Shown piece after piece: positions 16,846 through 24,457 of a DNA stretch of 37,470 nucleotides; the stretch's first letter is position 1, and the number at the start of each line of letters is the position of its first letter. The notes beneath the pieces are model-generated. The model was not told where the DNA came from, did no database searches, and saw nothing but the letters and a program-made list of their open reading frames with translations. The translations under genes were made by a program, and so were the position numbers. The stretch comes from Cyanobacteria bacterium UBA2855. GTDB taxonomy: Bacteria; Cyanobacteriota; Vampirovibrionia; Gastranaerophilales; Gastranaerophilaceae. The stretch is from the NCBI GenBank assembly GCA_002350725.1, contig DEFJ01000001.1, positions 1 through 37,470 on the forward strand, given 5' to 3'.

Positions 16846-16874
16846 TTGATTTAACCGCTGTTGAATTTTAATAA
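16846..16874 (+). promoter_or_regulatory. Candidate promoter of the PH-like gene
   Basis: A -35 TTGATT (16846-16851), a 17-bp spacer and a -10 TAATAA (16869-16874). It would give the inserted gene transcription independent of fabD. Confidence 0.4.
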
Positions 16875-16895
16875 TAATGGGGATGTTTATAAATA

Positions 16896-17366
16896 ATGAA
16901 ATCAGATAAATTTTCAAAAATATTAGAAAGTGATGAATCAATAATCTATGATGCCAGAGTTTCATATATTAGCAGGTTTATATGGAGAATGTCTTGTTGT
17001 TTCCTTATATTATCCTTTTTAATAGGAATATTTGTTTATGGGAATTTAGTAACCAATCGACCATGTATACAAAATATAGTAATATTATCATTTTGGATTT
17101 TTGCACTTATATTTTATCTCATACGCTTATTTACAATAACAAGTGACTTTGTTTTATTAACAAATAAAAATATTATTTATAAACATATGAATAAAATTAA
17201 AAGAATCGGTGTAAATAATATTTTGTCATTTAAACCGGGCTCTAATATATATATTCCAATTGAATCCATGCGATTAAAAACAAATGATAATAAAGCATTA
17301 TTATTTTTTAATATCAATGCCCATAAATTGGCAACAGAATTAGAGAAATTAATTAATAGCAAATAA
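16896..17366 (+). CDS. Membrane protein with bacterial PH-like domain
   Basis: A 156-residue protein. The opening DESIIYDARVSYISRFIW, two transmembrane helices (about 30-50 and 59-79), and a following strand pattern (ITSDFVLLTNKNIIYKHM, then KRIGVNNILSFKPG) match the layout of YdbS-like bacterial PH (bPH2) proteins. In those, a short N-terminal segment and two helices precede a PH-fold of about 80 residues. The role of such proteins is mostly unknown; PH folds often mediate protein or membrane contacts. Only a weak GGGGAT ribosome binding site lies 12 nt upstream of the ATG. The AT content is visibly higher than in fabD and fabG on either side, consistent with an inserted gene. Confidence 0.65.
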   Translation: MKSDKFSKILESDESIIYDARVSYISRFIWRMSCCFLILSFLIGIFVYGNLVTNRPCIQNIVILSFWIFALIFYLIRLFTITSDFVLLTNKNIIYKHMNKIKRIGVNNILSFKPGSNIYIPIESMRLKTNDNKALLFFNINAHKLATELEKLINSK

Positions 17367-17426
17367 TCAATATAGAATGTAATCTTTCTATTTATATTTA
17401 AATATATAAACATTTGTTAAATAAAG

Positions 17427-17455
17427 TTAATATAGAATACCGTTTATGCTATAAT
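17427..17455 (+). promoter_or_regulatory. Promoter of the ORF6N gene
   Basis: A -10 TATAAT (17450-17455) with extended TGC, a 17-bp spacer and a weak -35 TTAATA (17427-17432). Confidence 0.55.
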
Positions 17456-17483
17456 TTCGCTGTCGAGGAAATTTAAGGGATAC

Positions 17484-17996
17484 ATGGGTAAGTTAATACA
17501 AATTCAAAACATGATATATAATATAAGAGGTTACAAAGTAATGTTGGACAGTGACCTTGCGATGTTATATGAAGTTGAAACAAAAGTTTTAAATCAAGCC
17601 GTAAAAAGAAATATTAAAAGATTTCCTGAGCATTACATGTTTCAGTTGACAAGTGATGAATGGAAAAATTTAAGGTCACAATTTGTGACCTTTAGCAAAG
17701 ACATAAGAAAATATACTCCTTATGTTTTTACAGAACAAGGTGTTGCTATGCTTTCAAGTGTTTTAAGATCAGAAAAAGCTATTCAGATTAACATCCAGAT
17801 AATTGATACTTTTGTTAAAATGCGGCAATGGGTGCTTGAAAATAAAGAACTTGCTCAACGATTATCACAATTAGAACATTATTTTATCCAACATTGTAAT
17901 GATGATAAAGAAGATTTTAAAAGAATATATGAGGCACTAGGTCTATTAATGGATAGAACTAAACCTTCTGAAATTGGGTTTAAGGTTAAAGAATAA
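17484..17996 (+). CDS. ORF6N-domain protein
   Basis: A 170-residue protein with an N-terminal ORF6N domain (about 5-115). It shows IRGYKVMLDSDLAMLYEVET, LNQAVKRNIKRFPEHYMFQL, the LRSQFVTFS segment and PYVFTEQGVAMLSSVL, followed by a C-terminal helical tail (about 116-165). ORF6N domains are DNA-binding modules related to KilA-N. They are widespread in phage antirepressors and as free-standing genes in gut bacterial chromosomes. No other phage gene is present, so this is not a prophage remnant by context. It has its own promoter and sits with the PH-like gene between fabD and fabG. The function is likely regulatory or phage-related, by inference only. Confidence 0.88.
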   Translation: MGKLIQIQNMIYNIRGYKVMLDSDLAMLYEVETKVLNQAVKRNIKRFPEHYMFQLTSDEWKNLRSQFVTFSKDIRKYTPYVFTEQGVAMLSSVLRSEKAIQINIQIIDTFVKMRQWVLENKELAQRLSQLEHYFIQHCNDDKEDFKRIYEALGLLMDRTKPSEIGFKVKE

Positions 17997-18006
17997 TATA
18001 AGTAAT

Positions 18007-18029
18007 GTAGGTGGCGTGTTAACGCCCTA
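18007..18029. repeat. Palindromic repeat before fabG (GTGCG family, reverse copy)
   Basis: GTAGGTGGCGTGTTAACGCC plus CTA; the arms GGCGT/ACGCC surround GTTA. Read on the opposite strand it resembles the repeat at 16798-16819 with small deletions. Confidence 0.6.
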
Positions 18030-18052
18030 AATGAATAAAAGGAAAGTTATAG

Positions 18053-18072
18053 GTCGGATTTACTAATCCGAC
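18053..18072. repeat. Perfect hairpin GTCGGATT/AATCCGAC
   Basis: 8-bp perfect arms around TACT lie 21 bp before the fabG start codon, followed by AAAAA rather than Ts. It looks like another dispersed palindrome; it could also shape the fabG leader. Confidence 0.55.
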
Positions 18073-18093
18073 AAAAATAAGGAGAAAGATAAA

Positions 18094-18825
18094 ATGACAG
18101 AAAGAAAAATTGCTTTAATTACAGGTGGTTCAAGAGGTATCGGGTTTAGCTGTGCTAAAGAGTTAGCTCAAAACGGCTGCGATATTATTATTAATGATAT
18201 TTGCGATGAAGCTACTGCAAAACCGGCATTAGACGAAATAAAGGCGTTAGGAGTTAATGCATGGTTTTATCAATTTGACGTATCAAATGACGAACAGGTT
18301 AAAGCCGCTGTTGACAAGATGATTGAAGAACACGGACATATTGATATCTTGTTAAATAACGCAGGTATTACAAAAGACGGTTTATTCTTAAGAATGGATG
18401 CTGAACAATGGGAAAGAGTTATTAAGATTAATCTTGGCTCAGCTTATTATGTAACCCATGCCGTAATCAAATATATGATGAAGGCTCGTCAGGGTTCAAT
18501 TATTAACATGTCATCAATTGTTGGTGTTCACGGTAACGCAGGTCAGGCAAACTATTCGGCTTCTAAAGCAGGTTTGATTGGTTTGACTAAGACTTTGGCT
18601 AAAGAATTTGGTTCAAGAAATATCAGAGTAAATGCAGTTTGCCCTGGGTTTATTCAAACAGCTATGACTGCAAATTTAGGTAATATCGAAGAATATGCAG
18701 CAGTTATTCCGATGAAACGTTTCGGTACTCCTGAGGATATTGCAAAAGTCGTTAAGTTCTTAGCGCTTGATACAGACTATGTAACAGGTCAGGCTATCGA
18801 AGTTGCAGGCGGTTTGATGTTGTAA
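18094..18825 (+). CDS. fabG: 3-oxoacyl-ACP reductase
   Basis: NADPH-dependent short-chain reductase of the fatty-acid elongation cycle, 243 residues. The Rossmann loop TGGSRGIG (10-17), NNAG (88-91) and the full catalytic tetrad Asn113, Ser141, Tyr154 and Lys158 (QANYSASKAG) are present, as is the C-terminal TGQAIEVAGGLML ending typical of FabG. AAGGAGAAAG precedes the ATG. It is separated from fabD by about 1.3 kb of inserted genes and repeats, so it must either be reached by read-through or have its own promoter, which I could not identify clearly. A terminator with a TTCG loop follows. Confidence 0.95.
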   Translation: MTERKIALITGGSRGIGFSCAKELAQNGCDIIINDICDEATAKPALDEIKALGVNAWFYQFDVSNDEQVKAAVDKMIEEHGHIDILLNNAGITKDGLFLRMDAEQWERVIKINLGSAYYVTHAVIKYMMKARQGSIINMSSIVGVHGNAGQANYSASKAGLIGLTKTLAKEFGSRNIRVNAVCPGFIQTAMTANLGNIEEYAAVIPMKRFGTPEDIAKVVKFLALDTDYVTGQAIEVAGGLML

Positions 18826-18848
18826 TCCCGTCGAGTATAATAATTTTT

Positions 18849-18877
18849 AAACCCTCGTAATTCGTTACGGGGGTTTA
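18849..18877 (+). terminator. Terminator after fabG
   Basis: The stem AAACCCTCGTAA/TTACGGGGGTTT around TTCG (one internal mismatch) ends in TTTATTATT, 23 bp after the fabG stop. Confidence 0.75.
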
Positions 18878-18891
18878 TTATTCTTTATATT

Positions 18892-18921
18892 TTGCCCTGA
18901 GCCGGTGTTTTATGTTAGTAT
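18892..18921 (+). promoter_or_regulatory. Promoter predicting a leaderless Nudix mRNA
   Basis: A -35 TTGCCC (18892-18897), an 18-bp spacer and a -10 TAGTAT (18916-18921) with an upstream TG. The ATG begins 6 nt after the -10 box, about where transcription should start, and there is no Shine-Dalgarno. Confidence 0.55.
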
Positions 18922-18927
18922 TTACTT

Positions 18928-19452
18928 ATGAATTTTGAAGAAACAACATTAAAATCGGAATGTGTGTATGACGGTAAAGTAATTACCGTAGAGAAAGACG
19001 ATATTGAAATAGCGACGGGCAGAAAGTCTTTTAGAGAAGTTGTTCGACATCCGGGAGGAGTTGTTATACTTGCAATGAAAGATGCTCAAACTATAATTTT
19101 GGTTCGACAATTTCGCTATCCTATAAAAAAAGTTGTACTTGAATTACCGGCAGGGAAGTTGGAAAAAGGTGAAGATCCGGATTTAGCTGCAAAAAGAGAA
19201 CTTGAAGAAGAAACAGGATACAGAGCGGATAAGTGGTCGTCTTTAGGCTATATCAACACTACTCCCGGATTTTGTGATGAAAAATTATATCTGTATAAAG
19301 CAGAAGGTTTGCATTTCGTCGGCGAACACCCCGATGAAGGTGAAATTATTAAGTCGCTTGAAGTTTCAATACCGGAACTGATGTTAAAAATTAAAAGCGG
19401 AGAAATTAATGATGCAAAAACTCTCTGCGCAGTATTAAGAGGACTTCATTGA
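18928..19452 (+). CDS. Nudix hydrolase, ADP-ribose pyrophosphatase type
   Basis: A 174-residue hydrolase of nucleoside diphosphates linked to another moiety. The complete Nudix box runs from Gly76 to Tyr98: GX5E, then seven residues, then RELEEETGY (90-98). The preceding LVRQFRYPIKKVVLELPAG is characteristic of the ADP-ribose pyrophosphatase (NudF-like) branch. That assignment is by similarity of this block and not proof of substrate. The predicted transcript starts at or near the ATG. Its stop overlaps the ATG of the HAD gene by one base (TGATG), implying translational coupling. Confidence 0.9.
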   Translation: MNFEETTLKSECVYDGKVITVEKDDIEIATGRKSFREVVRHPGGVVILAMKDAQTIILVRQFRYPIKKVVLELPAGKLEKGEDPDLAAKRELEEETGYRADKWSSLGYINTTPGFCDEKLYLYKAEGLHFVGEHPDEGEIIKSLEVSIPELMLKIKSGEINDAKTLCAVLRGLH

Positions 19453-20240
19453 TGATTAAATTGGTCGCAACAGATATTGACGGAACTATACTTGGCGGGA
19501 GTTTTCAATTTAGTAAAGCGGTTATTTCTTGTGTAAACAAACTGACTCAGCAAGGAGTAAAAGTGGTATTAGTTACCGGCAGGATGCATGAGGCTGCATT
19601 AAAACTTGCAAAAGAACTTGGTCTTACAACTCCGATAGTTTCATATCAGGGTGGTTTGATAAAAACTCAAGACGGGCAAACCCTATACGAGCGTACTCTT
19701 GACCCTGAACGAGCAAAAGAAGTTATTAAATGGGCGAAAGAAAATAATAACCATATAAATCTGTATATGGATGACGTTTTGTATGTTGAAAATGACAATA
19801 TCGCAATTAAGCGTTATACCGGAGAAAGGTATATTCCTTATAAAGTATGCAGTTTTGACGGTTTGACGATTGAACATGTCAATAAAATTTTGGCTATTGA
19901 TTTTAATGATGCCCAAAAGGTAACTTCGTGGGTTAATTATTTGAGCAAAAGGATGCCTGAATTGTATATTGTAAAATCAACTCCGTATTTTTGCGAGATT
20001 TCAAACAGTGAGGCGAAAAAGTCTTGTGCTGTTGAATTTTTACAGAACTATTGGGGTTTAAAAAAGGAAGAAATATTGACAATTGGGGATCAAAATAACG
20101 ATATAGAGCTATTGAAAGCCGGAGGTGTTTCCGTTGCAATGGGTAATGCAACCGACGAACTCAAAAAATATGCAGATTATGTTACAGATTCGGTAGATAA
20201 CGACGGATTTGTAAAAGCGATTGAAAAATATTGTTTTTAA
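19452..20240 (+). CDS. Cof-type HAD-superfamily phosphatase
   Basis: A 262-residue haloacid-dehalogenase hydrolase of the Cof (type IIB cap) group. Motif I is DIDGT (Asp8 nucleophile, Asp10 acid), motif II VTGR, and motif IV GDQNNDIELL near the C-terminus, followed by VAMGNAT. The cap domain lies between motifs II and III. These enzymes act on sugar phosphates, FMN or other small phosphates; the substrate cannot be told. I start it at the ATG at 19452, overlapping the Nudix stop by one base; a TTG one codon earlier is unlikely. Pairing with the Nudix gene suggests shared nucleotide-sugar or nucleotide clean-up, by inference. Confidence 0.9.
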   Translation: MIKLVATDIDGTILGGSFQFSKAVISCVNKLTQQGVKVVLVTGRMHEAALKLAKELGLTTPIVSYQGGLIKTQDGQTLYERTLDPERAKEVIKWAKENNNHINLYMDDVLYVENDNIAIKRYTGERYIPYKVCSFDGLTIEHVNKILAIDFNDAQKVTSWVNYLSKRMPELYIVKSTPYFCEISNSEAKKSCAVEFLQNYWGLKKEEILTIGDQNNDIELLKAGGVSVAMGNATDELKKYADYVTDSVDNDGFVKAIEKYCF

Positions 20241-20245
20241 ATAAG

Positions 20246-20276
20246 CAAAAAGCCGGACAATAAATGTTGCCGGCTT
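20246..20276 (-). terminator. Terminator of prs, facing the HAD gene
   Basis: The stem AGCCGG/CCGGCT (20251-20256 and 20270-20275), extended by ACAA/TTG, is followed on the minus strand by CTTTTTGC. The T-run orientation suits prs; it also sits just after the HAD stop. Confidence 0.7.
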
Positions 20277-20301
20277 AATAATTATACTTCCAGTTGTTTA
20301 T

Positions 20302-21315
20302 TTATGAAACTTGCATTTCTTTCTCAAATCCGAATAAAGAACTTACGGATTCGTCATCATGTATTCTTGCAATAGCCTGTCCTAATAATGGTGCTACAGA
20401 AAGCTGTTTAATATTTGGTGGCATTTTATCCATATCAAGAGGTATTGTATTTGTTACAATGCACTCCGTAATAGGTGCAGAACCTAATCTTTCGATTGCA
20501 GGTCCTGAGAATACAGGATGTGTTGCGCCGACATAAATTTCTTTTGCTCCTCTTGATTTTAGAAGTTTTGAAGCTTCGCAAATTGTCCCCGCAGTATCAA
20601 TGATATCATCAAACATCAGGCATACTTTACCTTCAACATCGCCAATAACATTTGTTGCAATTGCTTCATTGTGCTTATCACGACGTTTATCGATAATTGC
20701 AATCGGGCAATCTAAGCGTTTTGCAAAATATCTTGTTCTGTTTGCGCCGCCCATATCCGGAGATACAGCAACCATTTCGTCAGGATTGATGTTCAAACTC
20801 TTTATGTAATTTACCAAAATAGGTGCAGCAAAAATATGGTCAACAAGAATATTGAAAAATCCTTGGATTTGTCCTGTGTGTAAATCCATAGCAAGAACTC
20901 TGTTTGTACCTGCTGTTGTTAATAAATCTGCGACAAGCTTTGCCGTAATAGCTTCACGACCTGAAGTTTTTCTGTCTTGTCTTGCATATCCGTAATAAGG
21001 AATAACTGCAGTAATAGTTTTTGCGCTTGCTCTTTTAAAAGCATCTATTATAATCAATAATTCCATTAAATTTTCGTTAACAGGATTGCACAGTGGTTGG
21101 ATAATAAATACATCATCCCCTCTGACGCTTTCTTTAACTTGAACATAGATTTCTCCGTCAGCAAAATTCTTGACAACCATAGGACCTACGGTTGTACCCA
21201 AAGAATCCGCAATTTCTTGTGCGAGTTTAGGGTTAGAACGTCCTGAAAAAAGTTTGATATCGTGTGTCGGGTTTATAGAGCGTTCTAATTCCGGAAACGC
21301 CATTTCTAATGCCAT
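20302..21315 (-). CDS. prs: Ribose-phosphate pyrophosphokinase
   Basis: Makes PRPP from ribose 5-phosphate and ATP, feeding nucleotide, histidine and tryptophan synthesis. The protein has 337 residues. It shows the family start LFSGRSNPKLAQEIADSLG, the DLHTGQIQGFF motif, the flexible SPDMGGANRTRYFAKRL loop and the PRPP-binding DDIIDTAGTI. The N-terminus is about 15 residues longer than the usual 310-320-residue enzyme (MALEMAFPELERSINPT before the common start). AAAGGA precedes the first ATG by 7 nt, supporting this start. It is monocistronic, with its own promoter containing an inverted repeat around the -10 box, and ends in a hairpin. Confidence 0.96.
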   Translation of the reverse strand: MALEMAFPELERSINPTHDIKLFSGRSNPKLAQEIADSLGTTVGPMVVKNFADGEIYVQVKESVRGDDVFIIQPLCNPVNENLMELLIIIDAFKRASAKTITAVIPYYGYARQDRKTSGREAITAKLVADLLTTAGTNRVLAMDLHTGQIQGFFNILVDHIFAAPILVNYIKSLNINPDEMVAVSPDMGGANRTRYFAKRLDCPIAIIDKRRDKHNEAIATNVIGDVEGKVCLMFDDIIDTAGTICEASKLLKSRGAKEIYVGATHPVFSGPAIERLGSAPITECIVTNTIPLDMDKMPPNIKQLSVAPLLGQAIARIHDDESVSSLFGFEKEMQVS

Positions 21316-21342
21316 ATTTCAATCCTTTCTATTTCTTGGTGC

Positions 21343-21378
21343 ATGGTTTATTATAAAACCATTATGATGAAAACTCAA
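21343..21378 (-). promoter_or_regulatory. prs promoter with -10 box inside an inverted repeat
   Basis: On the minus strand, TTGAGT (21373-21378), 17 bp, then TATAAT (21350-21355). The -10 box is exactly flanked by 7-bp arms ATGGTTT/AAACCAT (21343-21362). The leader is about 28 nt. The symmetry suggests an operator overlapping the promoter core. Confidence 0.6.
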
Positions 21379-21427
21379 TTTTATTTTAAGTAATATTACG
21401 TTCGATATCAAATTTTTTTATTAATAA

Positions 21428-21452
21428 AAAACCGTGGCAATTACCACAGTCC
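21428..21452 (-). terminator. Terminator of the coiled-coil gene
   Basis: On the minus strand, ACTGTGG TAATTG CCACGGT pairs with one mismatch and runs into TTTTTTA, 26 bp after the stop of the 199-residue gene. Confidence 0.7.
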
Positions 21453-21477
21453 TTTATAATATTAACATTCACATTGT

Positions 21478-22077
21478 TTATTCCATCACATAATCCGGAG
21501 TTTTAATTTTGTTGGTATTGTAGTAATTTGAACCCGTTCCTGATGATGTACGAAGTTGTTCAAGATAAATCTGTCCGTTTTTAACCTCTTGTTGCATAAT
21601 GTTCAACTTTTCTTCCAGTTTAGCAAGAGTTTCTTCGGCATAAAGCTCGGCGCCTTCCTTAGTTTTCATAGCTTCGGCGTTAGCTCGTGAGCGAATTTCT
21701 TCAGCTTCTTCCAATGCTTTTTTCTTTAATTCTTCGCAATCAGCTTTAACCTGATTCATTATTTTTATACCTTCACGTTCAACTTCTTTAACAAAGTTTG
21801 CTTCGCTCAATCTTTCTTCTGCTTCCATTTGCGCATCAGAAATAATCTTTTGAGCTTCTTGTTGAGCAGCCATCTTTACTTCCTCAATGCGACTGAGAAA
21901 ATCTCTTGCATCTTTTATTTCGCTAGGGATAGTAACGGCAATCCTGTCAATAAGTTGATATATTTCATCGGGTTTAACAACTACAAACTTCCCAGGAATA
22001 AGCGTAAACCCGTTTTCTATAGCATATTCTAATAGCTTTAATAAATCCAATACTCCATTTTGCTGCATGTTTGTCAT
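21478..22077 (-). CDS. Coiled-coil protein of the coaD-linked 'ATPase/F0 b-like' family
   Basis: A 199-residue protein of uncertain function. The N-terminal block LLKLLEYAIENGFTLIPGK, then PDEIYQLIDRIAVTIPSEIKDA (split at about residue 36), precedes a long charged coiled coil (about 60-170) rich in Glu, Ala and Lys, with a polar tail. It resembles a Firmicutes family labelled 'ATPase' or 'ATP synthase b-like', usually encoded next to coaD, as here. The label is historical; there is no P-loop or membrane helix. It could act as a DivIVA- or FtsB-like scaffold, which is speculation. It has its own promoter, so it is not simply the tail of a coaD operon. Confidence 0.75.
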   Translation of the reverse strand: MTNMQQNGVLDLLKLLEYAIENGFTLIPGKFVVVKPDEIYQLIDRIAVTIPSEIKDARDFLSRIEEVKMAAQQEAQKIISDAQMEAEERLSEANFVKEVEREGIKIMNQVKADCEELKKKALEEAEEIRSRANAEAMKTKEGAELYAEETLAKLEEKLNIMQQEVKNGQIYLEQLRTSSGTGSNYYNTNKIKTPDYVME

Positions 22078-22106
22078 ACACTTAACCTTTCATAAATAAT
22101 ACCATG

Positions 22107-22135
22107 ATTTTACATAAGCTCAAAATAATTGTCAA
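22107..22135 (-). promoter_or_regulatory. Promoter of the coiled-coil gene
   Basis: On the minus strand, a perfect TTGACA (22130-22135), a 17-bp spacer and TAAAAT (22107-22112), giving a leader of about 22 nt. Confidence 0.65.
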
Positions 22136-22205
22136 ATATTTAAAATAATTGCTTTTACATGCTTTAACATTTATATTCAAACACGCATATTCAAATGAAA
22201 TAAGA

Positions 22206-22691
22206 CTATTTTTGAGTATTTTTCATCTTCATTAAATAAGAGTATACAGCTTCGGGTACAAATTTTGAGATGTCACCGTTATTTATGTATATCTCTTTAA
22301 TTGTACTTGATGATATAAAATTATACTTAGGTTTAGTTGTCAAAAAAACAGTTTTGATATCTTCGGATAAGGCGCTGTTTGCTTGAGAAAGCTGCAATTC
22401 GTATTCAAAATCGGAAACGGCACGTAATCCTCTGATTAAAACTTTAGCTCCTTTTTTCTTTGCATATTCTATGGTCAGTCCGTCAAAACTGTCTACTTCA
22501 ACATTATCTATACCATCAATACTTTTTTTTATTAGTTCAACTCTTTCCTTAACCGGTAAAAATCCTTTTTTTGCAGAATTATATGCAACAGCAATTATAA
22601 CTTTATCAAAAATTTCTGCTCCGGTTTTTAAAATATCTAAGTGTCCTTTTGTAATCGGGTCAAAACTGCCCGGATATATAGCTACTTTCAT
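22206..22691 (-). CDS. coaD: Phosphopantetheine adenylyltransferase
   Basis: Fourth step of coenzyme A synthesis: transfer of AMP to 4'-phosphopantetheine. The protein has 161 residues, the usual length. The nucleotidyltransferase motif is PGSFDPITKGH (7-17, with the T/HxGH-type His17), and the C-terminal ISSSTIKEI motif binds ATP phosphates. The middle RGLRAVSDFEYELQ is diagnostic. The start at 22691 gives the family-standard MKVAIYPGSFD and has AAGGACGAAG upstream. A longer frame from 22724 would begin upstream of the -10 box (22713-22718) and cannot be translated from that promoter. Confidence 0.96.
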   Translation of the reverse strand: MKVAIYPGSFDPITKGHLDILKTGAEIFDKVIIAVAYNSAKKGFLPVKERVELIKKSIDGIDNVEVDSFDGLTIEYAKKKGAKVLIRGLRAVSDFEYELQLSQANSALSEDIKTVFLTTKPKYNFISSSTIKEIYINNGDISKFVPEAVYSYLMKMKNTQK

Positions 22692-22712
22692 ATTCTTCGT
22701 CCTTTTTCGGAT

Positions 22713-22721
22713 ATTATAGCA
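22713..22721 (-). promoter_or_regulatory. Extended -10 promoter of coaD
   Basis: On the minus strand TGCTATAAT reads as a perfect extended -10. No good -35 is present. The predicted start near 22706 leaves a leader of about 15 nt. Confidence 0.55.
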
Positions 22722-22871
22722 CAAAATAATATATCAAATTTTGACTTTTAAAAAAAAATACTTAAATAAATCGTGTAGATTTCATATAAAAAGATGAGTA
22801 CGTAAAAACAAAATTGTTATATAGTTTTAACGTACGGGTAGTAGTATCAAAAAATAGAGGTATCAGACTAA

Positions 22872-24389
22872 ATGGGGTTGAATCTTTCAAGCATATATCA
22901 ACGACCATACACGGTAAGAGACGGACGCTCTCTTGTTAAAAGAAAACAAGAGGATGACGAAAATTCCAAATCTCTTGCTCAAGCTCAACGTGAAGAAGAA
23001 GCTTCTCAAAATGCAAGGAGCAAGGGGCTTCAATATGTTGAAAAAGGTGATGAATTTACAAGAAATTCTTCTCCTGTTGAAGGTCAAACATGGCAAAGAG
23101 AGATATATCAAAATGCTCAGGCTCAAAGAGTGCATGCTCAGACTGCTCCTCAAAATCTGACTTCTAATATATCAATAAATATTGCACAAATTTTAAAGGA
23201 TTTTAAAAATACAGCAATTGCAATAGGAACTCCGGATGATTTGAAAGAAGAAGTATATGGATATCTGGAGTTGGTAGAAAAGCAAGTAACAAAAGAAAAT
23301 CCTAATAAAAAGCTTGTAAAATCTAATTTGACAAATGCGTCTACAATACTTGACGGTTATATTTCCAAAACTTTAGACAAAGATTCAAAAGTTGTGGAAA
23401 ATTGGGTTGATGCATTATTTATGCAAGATGTAGATTTTAACTACAACGAAGAAGATGTAAATCCGCAGTATTTGGTAAAATTTCCTGAGGGTTCAACTGT
23501 AGAAGATAAAAAGCCGGCTGAACCTGTTGAAGAAGTTCAAGTTGAAGAAATCGAAACTCAGCCGATAGAAGTCGAACAACCTGTTGTTCAAGAAACTGTT
23601 TCGCAGCCTGAGACAACTGTATATATTCCTCAAGATGCGGAGTTGAAATCTTTATTTATTCAATCTAAAAAATTGGCATATGCAAAGGAACCGAGAAAAG
23701 CTATAGAAAATTTCCAAAAAGCTTTAGATAGAGCAAACGAAGTTGGAGATACTGAAACAAAATCAAAAATCTTCTACGAAATCGGGAAGATATATGATGA
23801 TTACAATTTCCCGGCTCAAGCTCTAAAAAGTTATCATAAGTCTATTCAAAATACCACGGATAATAACGTAAAAACAAAAGCACATTATTCAATGGCCCAA
23901 ATATATGACGACGTAAATCAAATTGAACCGGCACTGGATCACTATTATGTGTCTGTTGCATACGGTGGAGAAACTGATAACAGAGCTGCACAATCAACTT
24001 CTCTTGCTAAGATGGGTAATATTTATTCCGATATGTATGAAGAAGATGCGTTCCAATTTCTTACAACTGCAAAAGAATTGGCTGATTATACCGATAATTC
24101 CAAAGTCAAAGGCTTTGTATCAGCAAGCTTAGGCAGAGCGTACGAAAGATTTGGAGAACCTCAAGAAGCTTTGAAATCATACTCGGAAGCGGTAAAAAAT
24201 TATGCGGATGCGGATTCTCCTGTAAGAGCCGCTCAAAATTATCTTAGTGCAGCTGATATTATGCTTGATTTTAACAGTGAAAATAAAGCCAGAGGCTTGT
24301 TAAATAAGGCATATAAATATGCATCTCAAGCTAATGATGAAACTCTGATGAAAGAGATAAATTTCAGATTGGAAAACTTGGCTGCGTAA
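22872..24389 (+). CDS. TPR-repeat protein with unknown N-terminal domain
   Basis: A 505-residue soluble protein. Residues 1-90 are charged and Gln-rich and probably disordered. Residues about 95-200 form a predicted helical domain I do not recognise (ILKDFKNTAIAIGTPDD, VYGYLELVEKQVTKENPNKK). A Glu/Pro/Val-rich acidic linker follows (about 212-250). The C-terminal half (about 258-505) has roughly six helix-pair repeats of about 40 residues, with TPR-like spacing of small and aromatic residues (for example KIFYEIGKIYDDYNFPAQAL and SASLGRAYERFGEPQEALKS). TPRs bind protein partners. There is no signal peptide, so it acts in the cytoplasm. GAGGT lies 10 nt upstream. It precedes adk by 68 bp and may be cotranscribed with it. 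Confidence 0.85.
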   Translation: MGLNLSSIYQRPYTVRDGRSLVKRKQEDDENSKSLAQAQREEEASQNARSKGLQYVEKGDEFTRNSSPVEGQTWQREIYQNAQAQRVHAQTAPQNLTSNISINIAQILKDFKNTAIAIGTPDDLKEEVYGYLELVEKQVTKENPNKKLVKSNLTNASTILDGYISKTLDKDSKVVENWVDALFMQDVDFNYNEEDVNPQYLVKFPEGSTVEDKKPAEPVEEVQVEEIETQPIEVEQPVVQETVSQPETTVYIPQDAELKSLFIQSKKLAYAKEPRKAIENFQKALDRANEVGDTETKSKIFYEIGKIYDDYNFPAQALKSYHKSIQNTTDNNVKTKAHYSMAQIYDDVNQIEPALDHYYVSVAYGGETDNRAAQSTSLAKMGNIYSDMYEEDAFQFLTTAKELADYTDNSKVKGFVSASLGRAYERFGEPQEALKSYSEAVKNYADADSPVRAAQNYLSAADIMLDFNSENKARGLLNKAYKYASQANDETLMKEINFRLENLAA

Positions 24390-24457
24390 ATGTTGAATTT
24401 GGTTTTCGCTTGTAGTATTATGGATTTATAAGAGATATACAAGGGGAGAACTTTGTT

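Noticed and set aside
17484..17996. ORF6N gene as evidence of a prophage
   Set aside because: No integrase, capsid, terminase or lysis genes are nearby, and free-standing ORF6N genes are common in bacterial chromosomes.
16798..18072. Palindromic repeats around the PH/ORF6N genes as an insertion-sequence boundary
   Set aside because: There is no transposase, no clear target-site duplication, and the same repeat family occurs alone at 6821, so they are not terminal repeats of one IS.
22692..22724. Longer coaD start at 22724
   Set aside because: It lies upstream of the extended -10 box (22713-22721), and the family-standard N-terminus begins at 22691.
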